Below are positions 17,044 to 25,673 of a stretch of DNA of 64,000 nucleotides, piece by piece. Each line of letters opens with the position of its first letter. Within the stretch, counting starts at the first letter, position 1. Source of the stretch: Algoriphagus iocasae (lineage in GTDB: Bacteria > Bacteroidota > Bacteroidia > Cytophagales > Cyclobacteriaceae); the NCBI RefSeq assembly GCF_014206875.1, contig NZ_JACIJO010000002.1, positions 620,001 to 684,000 of the forward strand, written 5' to 3'. A program made the position numbers and the translations under genes. Below the pieces are notes generated by a model. It ran no database searches, was not told where the DNA came from, and saw nothing but the letters and a program-made list of their open reading frames with translations.

Positions 17044-18136
17044 AATTTTATTGTTCTTCGTTTTGATAGCTATAGTTGCTTGCGAGGAAAATGGTAGAAA
17101 AGCAGAAAATCCAATCACTTTAGAATTCGAATTTTCTTATGATACGGTAACCATTAATTCAGGAGAACATTTATTTAACCTAGGTCATGGTATACCAAAA
17201 GTTAAGCTTTCCCAAGATGAACAATACCTATATTTTTTTGATGATTATAACCTTGCCTTAGACAAAATAGATCTGGAAAAAAAAGAATTTGTACTCACTA
17301 TTCCATTTGAAAAAGAAGGTCCAAAAGGGATAGGTGCCACATTTGATTACATCCCTGACGAAAATGGAAATATCCAGCTATTAACACCTAAAAGGTTATT
17401 TTCTATTGACGAAAAAGGAGTTTTAAATAGTAATTTTCCATCCTACCATTCAATTTTCGAAATGGGTTTTGAAAGCCGATTTTTTGAAGGAGCAAGAATA
17501 TCTCCTGACAGCCAATTTCTTTTTGGTCTTACAACTTCAACAAATGGTAACCAATCCCTTGCTTGGGTAAATCTAAAAGACACTGTTTTCCATGTATCTC
17601 CTTTGGATAGCATGGCATATAGAAAATCTCTTGAAATTGATCTGGGGAGATTAACAATAAGCGGGATGCAAGAAGCAGAATATTTCGAACATCATATTTT
17701 AGTTTATCATGATGATGGAATTGACTTTTATGCCCTTGATCTAAATTCAAAGAGTTTGGAATTTCATGATTTCGAACCAACCAAAGTTCCGAAAAGAAAG
17801 GATGGAAAATATCCAAAATCAGGTTCTACTGCGGATCTAACAAAGATTTTAGAAATGGAAGGACTTGAAATTAATTATTCCCGAATAGTTTATGACTCAT
17901 CTTATAAACGATACTATCGAATAGCAAGTAAGAAAAGAGAGAACCAAGTCCGAGCTGGAATACCCAATCAATTCTTGCTTGTTTTTTCTGATGATTTTAA
18001 ACTAATCCATGAAGAAGATCTCTCAAATTTACCTTTCAGTATTACCACCTATTTTGTCCGAGAAGGAAAGTTTTGGGTTTTTAATAAAGAAACAGAAGAA
18101 CTTGAGTTTTTTGTCTTTGACTTTAACTTCAATTAG
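17036..18136 (+). CDS. DUF4221-like lipoprotein, array copy 14 (terminal, most divergent end)
   Basis: A 366-aa lipoprotein with Cys16 (LIAIVAC). The ATG in the 8-nt overlap is chosen because it directly opens the signal peptide; an in-frame codon at 17003 would add 11 residues. It keeps a DTVTINSGEHLFNL version of the core motif and EKEGPKGIG, but its C-terminus (EELEFFVFDFNFN) is neither type A nor type B, although FVFDFNF faintly echoes the AVFTFDF end. No terminator is visible behind it; transcription would run into the repeat region. Confidence 0.82.
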   Translation: MNRILLFFVLIAIVACEENGRKAENPITLEFEFSYDTVTINSGEHLFNLGHGIPKVKLSQDEQYLYFFDDYNLALDKIDLEKKEFVLTIPFEKEGPKGIGATFDYIPDENGNIQLLTPKRLFSIDEKGVLNSNFPSYHSIFEMGFESRFFEGARISPDSQFLFGLTTSTNGNQSLAWVNLKDTVFHVSPLDSMAYRKSLEIDLGRLTISGMQEAEYFEHHILVYHDDGIDFYALDLNSKSLEFHDFEPTKVPKRKDGKYPKSGSTADLTKILEMEGLEINYSRIVYDSSYKRYYRIASKKRENQVRAGIPNQFLLVFSDDFKLIHEEDLSNLPFSITTYFVREGKFWVFNKETEELEFFVFDFNFN

Positions 18137-18176
18137 ATAAATTATGGATAGGAGTTATTGCCAATTCTGCAATGAT

Positions 18177-18446
18177 CTGCGAACCTTTTCTGCGGACATC
18201 TGCGGGAGGATTCTTTTCCGTTGATTTTTTCCCGCTGATTCTCGCCGATGAAATACCGCAGATTTTCACTGAATTAATTATCATTCTGCACCGATCTGCG
18301 GATTTTCTGCGGACATCTGGGGGAGGATATTTTTCCACTGATTATTTCCCGCTGATCCTCGCTGAAGTCAAACGCAGATTTCCGCTGATAAAATTCTGTT
18401 TCTGTGCGAATCTGCGAACCTTTTCTGCAGACATCTGCGGGATCAG
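18177..18446. repeat. Tandem non-coding repeat, 2.3 units of about 117 nt
   Basis: Units start with CTGCGAACC or CTGCGGATT at 18177, 18296 and 18412, giving periods of 119 and 116 nt. Each opens with TTTTCTGCGGACATCTGCGGG-type text, contains TTTCCCGCTGAT..TCGC(C/T)GA in the middle and has inverted CGCAGATT motifs that could pair with AATCTGCG. A long frame crosses the units, but its product is just the repeat read three times. With the following short dispersed motifs, this occupies the 437-nt gene-free gap 18137-18573. Confidence 0.8.
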
Positions 18447-18450
18447 TATA

Positions 18451-18480
18451 GAAGAGATTTCTCCCTTCGGTCGAAATGAC
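18451..18480. repeat. Short dispersed intergenic motif
   Basis: Text of the type GAGATTTCTCCCTTCGG followed by TCGAAATGAC is a familiar intergenic motif in Bacteroidota genomes. Further right, three CTGAGA copies lie at 18534-18553. I cannot verify other genomic copies from this window. Confidence 0.45.
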
Positions 18481-18573
18481 ACCACCAAATTTCGCTTTAG
18501 AATTCTAATTTTCTATGTTCTAGAGCTGAAAAACTGAGACTGAGAACTGAGACTTTCTTGAAATTTCTGAATT

Positions 18574-19176
18574 CTAATCAAGCCTCGGCAAGCTCAATTT
18601 ATATTTCATTGCCAAAAACCGAATACTGATCACCAAAGACATGGATATCAACATATTGTAATTTCGGTCTACCTCGAAATAGTCCAAAACCACATACAAA
18701 ACAGCACCAGCTAGACAAGCTGAAGCATACACTTCTTTTCGGAAGAGAATCGGGATTTCATTTGTCAGGGTATCGCGGATCACGCCTCCCATCACTGCCG
18801 AAAACATTCCCATAATTGCAGCAATCTCCGGTCTCACTCCCAAACTCAATGCTTTTTCAACACCCAAAACGGTAAAAAATCCAATTCCGAGCGTATCAAA
18901 CAAAAAGAAGGTCTTTCGAAGTCTACTCAAAAAATTGGGGAAAATAAACGCTGCCAAAACCCCAGCAAGAATGGCATACAAAAATTTAACATCACCGATC
19001 CAAACCAAAGGATAACTATCCAACAAAATATCACGCAAAGTTCCCCCTCCTATGGCGGTGATAAATCCGGTAAAGCCAGCTCCGAACATATCATGCTCTC
19101 GCTCCCGGATAGCCAAAGCACCAGAAATAGCAAATACAAATGTCCCGACTAGTTCTAAGCCGTATTGTAAATCCAT
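18574..19176 (-). CDS. TRIC-like cation channel family protein (YadS/UPF0126)
   Basis: A 200-aa membrane protein made of two repeated three-helix modules plus a final helix, as in prokaryotic TRIC channels. Each half carries the Gly-rich kinked helix: GFITAIGGGTLRDILLD around 36-52 and GMFSAVMGGVIRDTLTNE in the second half. TRIC homologues form trimers that conduct monovalent cations; in bacteria the role is unsettled, and glycine uptake has also been proposed for this family. It is the last gene of a probable patatin-methyltransferase-channel operon, 17 nt behind the methyltransferase. Confidence 0.88.
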   Translation of the reverse strand: MDLQYGLELVGTFVFAISGALAIREREHDMFGAGFTGFITAIGGGTLRDILLDSYPLVWIGDVKFLYAILAGVLAAFIFPNFLSRLRKTFFLFDTLGIGFFTVLGVEKALSLGVRPEIAAIMGMFSAVMGGVIRDTLTNEIPILFRKEVYASACLAGAVLYVVLDYFEVDRNYNMLISMSLVISIRFLAMKYKLSLPRLD

Positions 19177-19193
19177 TTTTTGATTGTTTACAA

Positions 19194-19808
19194 TTAAATT
19201 TTATTCATGACAAAAACACCCATCTCTCTTTGTCCCAAAACAAGCACCGTTTTAGGACCTTCCAAAAATTCCAATCCAAATTCCTGAAATCGATCCATTT
19301 GCTCCTTGCTCAGCACAAAACGCTCCGATCCATCTGGAAGTAAATATCTACCATTTCCCAAGGATTGAGAATCCTCCAAAATCCCTCCAAAACCTGTACA
19401 CGTCCGAAACCATAAAGTGCCTCCAGGCTTCAAAACCCTCATCATTTCTTGGATCATTTGCCAGAAATTCGCCTCGTCCTTCGCAAAATGAAGCACTGCC
19501 ATGCAAATCACCGCATCGAAAGCTTCCTTGTGAAAAGGAATATTCTCCAGCTCTCCTACTTGAAATCGATGCGAATCATACCCGGGATCCAAACTTTTCG
19601 AAAGGTACCGGCAGTATTGAATCGCTGTATCATTTTGATCGATACCAAAAACCTGATAGCCGGAATTGATAAAATAAACCGCATTTCTTCCCTCTCCACA
19701 GCCTGCATCAAGGATTTTCATATCCTTACTAAATCGACCTTTCAAGATCTGGTCGAACAGGTATACATCAATATTTCCGAGTAATCTATTCAGTTCCTTA
19801 TAGTCCAT
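19194..19808 (-). CDS. Class I SAM-dependent methyltransferase
   Basis: A 204-aa soluble protein with the Rossmann SAM-binding motif I LDAGCGEGRN at about 33-42, an acidic end of strand 2 (FGIDQND), and the post-motif DAVICMAVLHFAKDE. These mark the Methyltransf_11/25 type. The substrate is unknown. The start overlaps the patatin stop by 11 nt, so the two are translationally coupled. Small-molecule or lipid methylation would fit the neighbour, but that is a guess. Confidence 0.85.
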   Translation of the reverse strand: MDYKELNRLLGNIDVYLFDQILKGRFSKDMKILDAGCGEGRNAVYFINSGYQVFGIDQNDTAIQYCRYLSKSLDPGYDSHRFQVGELENIPFHKEAFDAVICMAVLHFAKDEANFWQMIQEMMRVLKPGGTLWFRTCTGFGGILEDSQSLGNGRYLLPDGSERFVLSKEQMDRFQEFGLEFLEGPKTVLVLGQREMGVFVMNKI

Positions 19809-20697
19809 CTTCCCATTTGTCTAATGCTAATTTGGCCTTTTCTCTTCCAATTTCAACTAATTCGGCAGCTCTATGAAATTCCAGCGTTCCTGCCTGATTC
19901 CTTGCAACTCTTATTTTGATATCCACAGGATACTTTTCAATCAGCAAACTGCAAAAACGATCCTGAAGCAAATCAAAAGACCTCGTCATTAAATTGATAG
20001 AACTCAAAGAGGTCGATTTTTCTACTTTCTCCTGCTCAGGAAAATACTGTTTCATTTTGGTTCGGTACTCCTTAAGCCATCCAGGCAAAGAAATAAAGCG
20101 ATGTCCTTCCGCATCTTTTTTTGGAGGAATGATCAATTCTGAATCCGGCCCATTCAGTCCCACAACCACAATGGTTCTTTCCATGGGGTTATTCAGGAGT
20201 GAAATGGGAACAGGATTGAGAACTCCACCGTCGATCAATTCAAGTTTATGCATTTTGGCTGGTTGAAACACTGTAGGAATACTCCCAGAGGCACGGATCG
20301 CAGCATACAAACTCCCAGATCTAAAAATCACTTCCTTTCCGCTTTTGTAATCCACAGCATTGCAGGAAAAAGGGATTTGAAAATCTTCTATTTGACAGTC
20401 CTTCACTACCTTCTTCAGTGCGGTGTACACTTTTTCGCCTTTTATAAATCCCCTACTGGAAAAGGTAAAGTCCATCAACGAAAAAACATCCACCCGATCC
20501 AGATGACAAATCCAATCTTTAAACTCCTCGAGCTTACCTGCAGCGTACATTCCACCCACCAAAGCACCTGCCGAGCAACCTGCGATTTCGGCAATTTTAT
20601 ATCCCCTATGTTCCAATTCCTCTATGACCCCAACATGCGCTAATCCTCTTGCGCCACCGCTGCTCAAAACCAAAGACACTGATTTACTTTCAGACAT
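19798..20697 (-). CDS. Patatin-like phospholipase family protein
   Basis: A 299-aa single-domain patatin hydrolase, probably cytoplasmic and comparable to RssA/YchK-type proteins. The oxyanion loop SSGGARGLAHVGV lies near the N-terminus, the nucleophile elbow is GCSAG (Ser42), and the catalytic Asp is in LIDGGVLNPVP. The expected activity is acyl-ester hydrolysis on lipids. I use the ATG at 20695-20697; a TTG three codons earlier is also open. It is the first gene of a three-gene minus-strand operon and is divergent from the VOC gene across about 60 nt. Confidence 0.88.
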   Translation of the reverse strand: MSESKSVSLVLSSGGARGLAHVGVIEELEHRGYKIAEIAGCSAGALVGGMYAAGKLEEFKDWICHLDRVDVFSLMDFTFSSRGFIKGEKVYTALKKVVKDCQIEDFQIPFSCNAVDYKSGKEVIFRSGSLYAAIRASGSIPTVFQPAKMHKLELIDGGVLNPVPISLLNNPMERTIVVVGLNGPDSELIIPPKKDAEGHRFISLPGWLKEYRTKMKQYFPEQEKVEKSTSLSSINLMTRSFDLLQDRFCSLLIEKYPVDIKIRVARNQAGTLEFHRAAELVEIGREKAKLALDKWEDGL

Positions 20698-20756
20698 TTT
20701 TTTCAAAGAATAATAAACTAAATTGAAGCAGAAATATTCAAACGAAAGTACGCATT

Positions 20757-21179
20757 ATGAGCCAATTTAAACCTTTTCACCTGGCTTTCCCGATCAGGGA
20801 CATTGAAGAAACCAGAGCATTTTATGGGGAATTGCTAGGCTGCGACATCGGCAGAAGCACCGACAAATGGATCGACTTCAATTTCTTTGGCCACCAACTC
20901 TCCGCTCATATCAAACCTGAAGAGTTGGCACTTGCCAAAACCAATGCTGTAGACGGTAAAAATGTACCCGTTCGCCATTTTGGAGCAATTTTACCTTGGG
21001 ATGAATGGCATGAATTGGCGGATAAATTAAAAGCTCATGGGATCGAATTTGTCATCGAACCCTACATCCGCTTCAAAGGAGAAGTAGGAGAGCAGGCCAC
21101 CATGTTTTTTCTAGACCCATGCGGAAATGCCTTGGAATTCAAATCATTTCAGGATGAATCGCAGATTTTTGCCAAGTAA
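20757..21179 (+). CDS. VOC family (glyoxalase-like) protein
   Basis: A 140-aa protein with the vicinal-oxygen-chelate pattern: [22 protein letters not shown] at the start and [15 protein letters not shown] at the end, giving His8 and the terminal Glu as likely metal ligands. Two beta-alpha-beta modules fit the length. Members are glyoxalases, dioxygenases or resistance proteins, so the substrate is open. It begins a plus-strand cluster with an 11-nt gap to the next gene. Confidence 0.85.
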   Translation: MSQFKPFHLAFPIRDIEETRAFYGELLGCDIGRSTDKWIDFNFFGHQLSAHIKPEELALAKTNAVDGKNVPVRHFGAILPWDEWHELADKLKAHGIEFVIEPYIRFKGEVGEQATMFFLDPCGNALEFKSFQDESQIFAK

Positions 21180-21190
21180 ACCCCAGAGAT

Positions 21191-22255
21191 TTGAAGGTTT
21201 TTAACTTAAATACCAGAATTGACCGCCAAATAATTCACCAAGGAAAAACCTACCATTATTTCAGCGGGACTTCCTATTTGGGAATAGATCTGGTACCTGA
21301 GTTCCAAGAGCAGGTAGTAATCGGGATGGAGCAATATGGCCTGAATCACGGCTTGAGCAGGATTAATTCTGTCCGACTTCAAATATTCGATCAGTTCGAA
21401 AATTATTTTGCCAAAGAAACAGAAGCAGAAGCAGCTCTCTCAATGAGTAGTGGCTATCTGGCTGGAATCGCCGCACTACAGTATCTCAGCAAAGGAACGG
21501 ACCAAATTTGGGTGGCACCTGATACCCATCCCGCAATTCTACCCATCGAATTAAAGCCAGATGCAACTCAAGAATTTGAGGATTGGAAAAATGAATGCCT
21601 GGAGAAATCGAGCAATGCAGAACCCCAAAAGATCTTGGTTCTGGGAAATGCCGTAAATCCAATGCTCCCAGAAATTCACGACTATTCCTGGTTGGTGCAA
21701 ATTGCCGAAAAACACGAAGTCAGTCTATTGATAGACGATAGCCATGCTTTTGGGATTCTTGGAAAAGGGATTTTTGGAACCTTCAGCCAATGGAAAAACC
21801 TTCCGTTAAAATTAGTAGTCACTGGGTCTCTTGGAAAAGGTCTTGGACTACCGGCAGGAATCATTCTTGGAGATCAAAATACCTGCAAAGCGATCAAAAA
21901 TCTCCCGATTTACGGAGGAGCTTCCCCTTGTCCTCCGGCCTATCTGTATGCATTTCTAAATGCAAAAATCGTTTATGAAGAAAGAAGAGTAAGGCTGATA
22001 CAATTGATCAAGTATTTCTCCAAGAAAAACAAGATTCCCGAACACATCAAAGGAGAAGAAAACTATCCTGTTTTTTCCTATCGTCCTGAGTCCTGGGTCG
22101 AAAAGTTTGAGGCAAATAAGATCATTACTTCTTCGTTTCCTTATCCTACATCTAAAGATCCATCTGTGAATAGAATAATTATTTCCGCTTTTCACAATGC
22201 AGAAGACATTGATTCTATTTGGTCTTATATCAATAAAATCTATAAGAGTAAATAA
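21191..22255 (+). CDS. Alpha-oxoamine synthase-like PLP enzyme (BioF/KBL family)
   Basis: A 354-aa fold-type I PLP enzyme. It has the family's early YLGI patch, the HG-x-SR segment (NHGLSRINS), the cofactor-binding DDSHAFGILG, and the Schiff-base Lys in VTGSLGKGLGLPAG. Relatives condense an acyl-CoA with an amino acid (8-amino-7-oxononanoate synthase, Gly C-acetyltransferase). No other biotin genes are here, so bioF is not assigned. The start appears to be TTG at 21191: no in-frame ATG exists before residue 46, which lies inside the fold. It is slightly shorter than typical BioF. Confidence 0.8.
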   Translation: MKVFNLNTRIDRQIIHQGKTYHYFSGTSYLGIDLVPEFQEQVVIGMEQYGLNHGLSRINSVRLQIFDQFENYFAKETEAEAALSMSSGYLAGIAALQYLSKGTDQIWVAPDTHPAILPIELKPDATQEFEDWKNECLEKSSNAEPQKILVLGNAVNPMLPEIHDYSWLVQIAEKHEVSLLIDDSHAFGILGKGIFGTFSQWKNLPLKLVVTGSLGKGLGLPAGIILGDQNTCKAIKNLPIYGGASPCPPAYLYAFLNAKIVYEERRVRLIQLIKYFSKKNKIPEHIKGEENYPVFSYRPESWVEKFEANKIITSSFPYPTSKDPSVNRIIISAFHNAEDIDSIWSYINKIYKSK

Positions 22256-22264
22256 CCTTGAATC

Positions 22265-23503
22265 ATGAGAATTTCTCTATTTCTGGCTTTCCTACTATTG
22301 ACAATTTCTTGTAGTACAAAAAGCGAAAATCCCTTTGAAGATGATTTTAGCAAGTATCCAACATTAGAAAAAGTTCTATCGGATCCTGAGCGATATAAAG
22401 TACAGATTCTGTATACACAGATCGATAGAAATGAACATGGAAATCCAATTTTTACGGATTATTCCTTTCATCTAAATGACTCGCTCTATTATTATCCTGC
22501 TTCAACAGTCAAACTCCCAATTGCGCTTTTGGCATTGGAATGGTTGGAGGAAAATAATGTGGATAACTTAACAAAAGAATCGATTTTTTTGGTTGATTCC
22601 GTTCGGCCTTCACAGATTCCTGCGCTTGTGGATAATTCCTCAAAAGATTCACTTCCGAGCATTGCAAACTATATCAAAAAAATTCTTTTGGTATCCGATA
22701 ACGATGCCAATAATCGACTCTATGAACTTATAGGTCAGGACTATATTCATAATAAACTGAAAGAGAAGGGCTTGTGGAAAACTGTCATCAGCCAGCGTCT
22801 TGCTTTTCCAATTTCTGCAGAGGAAAATCGCTATTTTAACCCAATTCGTTTTGTGGATAAGTCAGGAAAAGTTCTTTTGGAATTACCGGAAAGACATACA
22901 GAAATGATATATAAAGTTCCGGGAAATCCAATGATCGGAAAAGCACATATGGTCAATGATTCTCTAGTTCAGGGTCCAATGGACTTCACATTTAAGAATA
23001 AATTTCCGTTATCAGAACTTCATGGTGTTGTTCAAAGAGTAATTTTTCCACAGGCATTTCCTGAAGTAGAACAGTTTCATATCAGCGAAGAAAACAGAAA
23101 ATTTGTGCTGAAATATATGAGCATGTTTCCGGCAGAAAGTGACTTCCCAACATATGATCGGAATGAATTTTATGACGGGTATTCCAAGTTTTTCAAATTC
23201 GGAAATTCGAAAAATCCGATTCCAAAAAATTTCCGAATTTTTAATAAAACGGGTTGGTCATATGGCTTCCTAATCGATGGAAGTTATTTTGTGGATTTGG
23301 AAAACAAGGTTGAATTTTTTGTTTCCGCTGTCGTCTACGTAAATGAAAACGAAATCCTTAATGACAACGTTTATGAATTTGAGGAAATCGGCAAACCATT
23401 TTTTGCTGAGCTCGGCGATTATTTATACCAATTAGAATTGCAACGCAAAAAAACGATTCAGCCTGATTTAAGTAATTTCACTTTTGACTATGGATCTAAG
23501 TAG
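22265..23503 (+). CDS. Class A beta-lactamase-fold serine hydrolase, lipoprotein
   Basis: A 412-aa protein with a lipoprotein signal peptide (LLLTISC, Cys16). It carries the three penicillin-recognising motifs: STVK with Ser80 and Lys83, SDN at 144-146, and KTG at 328-330. The spacing between SDN and KTG is much longer than in classical class A beta-lactamases (about 290 aa total), so this is more likely a family PF13354-like hydrolase of unknown substrate than a resistance enzyme. It lies 9 nt behind the PLP enzyme and overlaps the next small gene. Confidence 0.85.
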   Translation: MRISLFLAFLLLTISCSTKSENPFEDDFSKYPTLEKVLSDPERYKVQILYTQIDRNEHGNPIFTDYSFHLNDSLYYYPASTVKLPIALLALEWLEENNVDNLTKESIFLVDSVRPSQIPALVDNSSKDSLPSIANYIKKILLVSDNDANNRLYELIGQDYIHNKLKEKGLWKTVISQRLAFPISAEENRYFNPIRFVDKSGKVLLELPERHTEMIYKVPGNPMIGKAHMVNDSLVQGPMDFTFKNKFPLSELHGVVQRVIFPQAFPEVEQFHISEENRKFVLKYMSMFPAESDFPTYDRNEFYDGYSKFFKFGNSKNPIPKNFRIFNKTGWSYGFLIDGSYFVDLENKVEFFVSAVVYVNENEILNDNVYEFEEIGKPFFAELGDYLYQLELQRKKTIQPDLSNFTFDYGSK

Positions 23504-23729
23504 ATTTAAAGAATATGGAAAAAGTAAATGGTATGTTCGAATACCATTATTCGCAATTCCTTGCACATTGATTTATCTGATGGTGGTTCACAGAACTTTC
23601 AACTTGTTAGAGATCCCCATCGATGATTTCTATTTCCAATTTGGGAAATGGATGATTTGGGCCTTTTTTATGGACCTTTTCTTTTTTTATAAAAAAAACC
23701 AGAAAACCAAGCCTAAGAATGAAGTCTAA
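23490..23729 (+). CDS. Small membrane protein, unknown
   Basis: A 79-aa protein with two hydrophobic segments (about residues 15-33 and 48-68) and a basic Lys/Asn-rich end. I choose the ATG at 23490, which overlaps the previous stop by 14 nt; a TTG two codons earlier is also possible. Its end overlaps the next gene by 11 nt. No family recognised. Confidence 0.6.
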   Translation: MDLSRFKEYGKSKWYVRIPLFAIPCTLIYLMVVHRTFNLLEIPIDDFYFQFGKWMIWAFFMDLFFFYKKNQKTKPKNEV

Positions 23730-23958
23730 TAAAATCCCATTCATTTACCGCTCATTTCTCAATTTTTGGTTGGCAATTGTTCTTCCTTCCTGTACGATAG
23801 CCTTGGTCATTTCCAAGCTTTACTACAATGGAAAAATCAATTTTGAGCCATTATCCGAAACCTACACTTGGCTTTACTTCTTATTCCTTCAGGTATTTTT
23901 GGGATTTTTCTCCTATCTATGGGTGTATAGGACGAAAGTAAAAGAATTCAAAAAATAG
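23719..23958 (+). CDS. Small membrane protein, unknown
   Basis: A 79-aa protein with two predicted membrane helices (about 12-32 and 47-66) and Lys-rich termini. It begins inside the last codons of the preceding small gene, so both are probably made together with the serine hydrolase. It has the same two-helix layout as that neighbour but no obvious sequence identity with it. Unknown function. Confidence 0.6.
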   Translation: MKSNKIPFIYRSFLNFWLAIVLPSCTIALVISKLYYNGKINFEPLSETYTWLYFLFLQVFLGFFSYLWVYRTKVKEFKK

Positions 23959-23963
23959 CCTGT

Positions 23964-24568
23964 TCAGTGTTTCGGCTCATATTTTACTCCAGCACAGATT
24001 GCAAGCTGTAAATCATTCTCACTTGGCGGAATTGGACAAGCATATCCTTCCGCATAGGCACAAAACGGATTGTACGCTTTGTTAAAATCGAGTTCCATGG
24101 TATCGCCGACAGGAATTTTTAAATCCATATACCTTCTCCACCATAAGTTTCCTCACCATTCGTCATGTCTGTAAAAGGAAGAAATAGATAATCTTGATAC
24201 TTTTCCTGAGTTCTCAGGATATGGCTTTGGTAAACATTTAAGCGGAACTCTTTCCCTTCCAAAGTAAATGTGAGGACGCCGTAAACATCGTAATCCTTGA
24301 TGGAATTGGCGGTAGTTTTCATCTGAAATAGACTTCTTGGAGGAAGTTTTTCAAATTTTGCGAGCACCTTGTATTTTTCATCAATTGAAAAAAATGGTAA
24401 CCCCTTAAACTCCTTTCTTTCTGCTGCAGATAGTGGAGATTCATCAGGATTTTTAAATTCCGCATTGAGCTCTTCCTGAAACGCAACTATTGTCTTTTTA
24501 TAATCCTGTGCTATTGAAATGCCTGAAATGAAAGCCATCAAAAGACAGGAAAGGAGTAATTTTTTCAT
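23964..24568 (-). pseudogene. DUF1684 family secreted protein, interrupted by a frameshift
   Basis: The first frame (24568 to 24119) encodes a signal peptide (start MKKLLLSCLL) and most of a DUF1684 domain but ends abnormally at ETYGGEGIWI. Shifting by one base near 24131-24138 restores the family's expected text: GRYMDLKIPVGD, NKAYNPFCAYAEGYACPIPP, then SENDLQLAICAGVKYEP and a stop at 23964. The conserved NP-CAY and CPIPP motifs thus lie in the second frame. A single missing base in a purine run explains it. It could be a real pseudogene or a sequencing error. I start at 24568 because this opens the signal peptide. Confidence 0.85.
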
Positions 24569-24737
24569 TCTAATTCTATCGTAAGTCCTCAAAATTCTGA
24601 GGTAATGTTGATTTCAAATATCGCCAATTCTCCTTCTTATTAGAATGGGTAAGATAAAATTGTCTTCTGCAAATTGGATGAATTAATGTAGAAGGGTATT
24701 TGAGAAAAATTTTATCTTGGGAATACAATTTTCCAAC

Positions 24738-25670
24738 ATGAAAAATCTACCGATCTATTTCGCCTTTCTTTTTTTAACTCCTTTGACCACTCAGGCACAA
24801 TCCCTTGCCGAAAAACTCGGCTATTCCAAGGAGGACAAATTATTGATTATTCATGGAGATGATGTGGGTGTATCCCATTCTCAAAACAAAGCAACTTTTG
24901 AGGCATTAAAATCCGGCTTGGTGACTTCTACAAGTATGATGGTGCCAAGTGCTTGGTCTGCAGAAGTAGGAGTGATGGCTAAAGAAATTCCTGATGCCGA
25001 TGTCGGGATTCATATTACTTTGACCAACGAGTGGAATAATTACAATTGGCCTCCAAAAGCTGGAAAATCAGTGGTGCCCGGACTCACAAACGAAAAAGGA
25101 TTCATGTATCCAGATTGCCCGCCGGTAACAGCGAATGCGAGTCCCGAAGAGGTAGAATTGGAAATCAGAGCACAGATAAAAGGTGCAAATGAGATGGGAA
25201 TCACACCCACTCACCTCGATTCTCATATGGGATGCATATTTTATGGAAGACCCGAATACTTGCGATCCTATCTAAAAATTGCCCAAGAGCTAAAGGTCCC
25301 TGCCATGGTCAACACCCAAATAATGGAAGGAATCATCAAACCAAACAAGGCACTTTTTGAAGGAATAAATCTGGAAAATATTCCTGTTATTAATGAAATT
25401 ATCATGGCTAATCCGGAGGATTATGAATCAGGAATGGAGGAATTTTATACCAAACAGCTAACGAATTTAAAACCCGGAGTCCATGTGATGTTGATCCATT
25501 TGGCTTTTGACGATGAGGAGATGAATGCAGTCACTGCAGGACACGACAGCTATCACGCCCCATGGAGACAAGCAGATTTTGATTTTTTCACAAGCGAAAA
25601 GGCCAAAGAATTGATCCAAAAAAACAATATCAAATTGATCACCTGGAAGGAAATCGGAAAAACACTTTAA
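24738..25670 (+). CDS. ChbG/YdjC-like carbohydrate deacetylase, secreted
   Basis: A 310-aa protein with a Sec signal peptide (cleavage near TTQAQ) and a YdjC/ChbG TIM-barrel-like domain. Metal-site motifs are IIHGDDVGVSHSQN near the N-terminus (the family's ADDFG equivalent), DVGIHITL, and THLDSHMG; HDSYHAPWRQADF follows near the end. The family removes N-acetyl groups from chito-oligosaccharides and related sugars. Export suggests action on external or periplasmic sugars. Start is set at the ATG that opens the signal peptide; a frame seven codons longer exists. Confidence 0.85.
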   Translation: MKNLPIYFAFLFLTPLTTQAQSLAEKLGYSKEDKLLIIHGDDVGVSHSQNKATFEALKSGLVTSTSMMVPSAWSAEVGVMAKEIPDADVGIHITLTNEWNNYNWPPKAGKSVVPGLTNEKGFMYPDCPPVTANASPEEVELEIRAQIKGANEMGITPTHLDSHMGCIFYGRPEYLRSYLKIAQELKVPAMVNTQIMEGIIKPNKALFEGINLENIPVINEIIMANPEDYESGMEEFYTKQLTNLKPGVHVMLIHLAFDDEEMNAVTAGHDSYHAPWRQADFDFFTSEKAKELIQKNNIKLITWKEIGKTL

Positions 25671-25673
25671 GCT

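Noticed and set aside
18172-18537. A 121-codon open frame across the right-border repeats
   Set aside because: Its product is the tandem repeat read over and over (LRTSAGGFFS-type units), with no start context or family. It is a by-product of the repeat.
24119-24145. Programmed frameshifting in the DUF1684 gene
   Set aside because: The site GGAGAAGG has no slippery heptamer, and no downstream structure is apparent. A plain one-base deletion is simpler.
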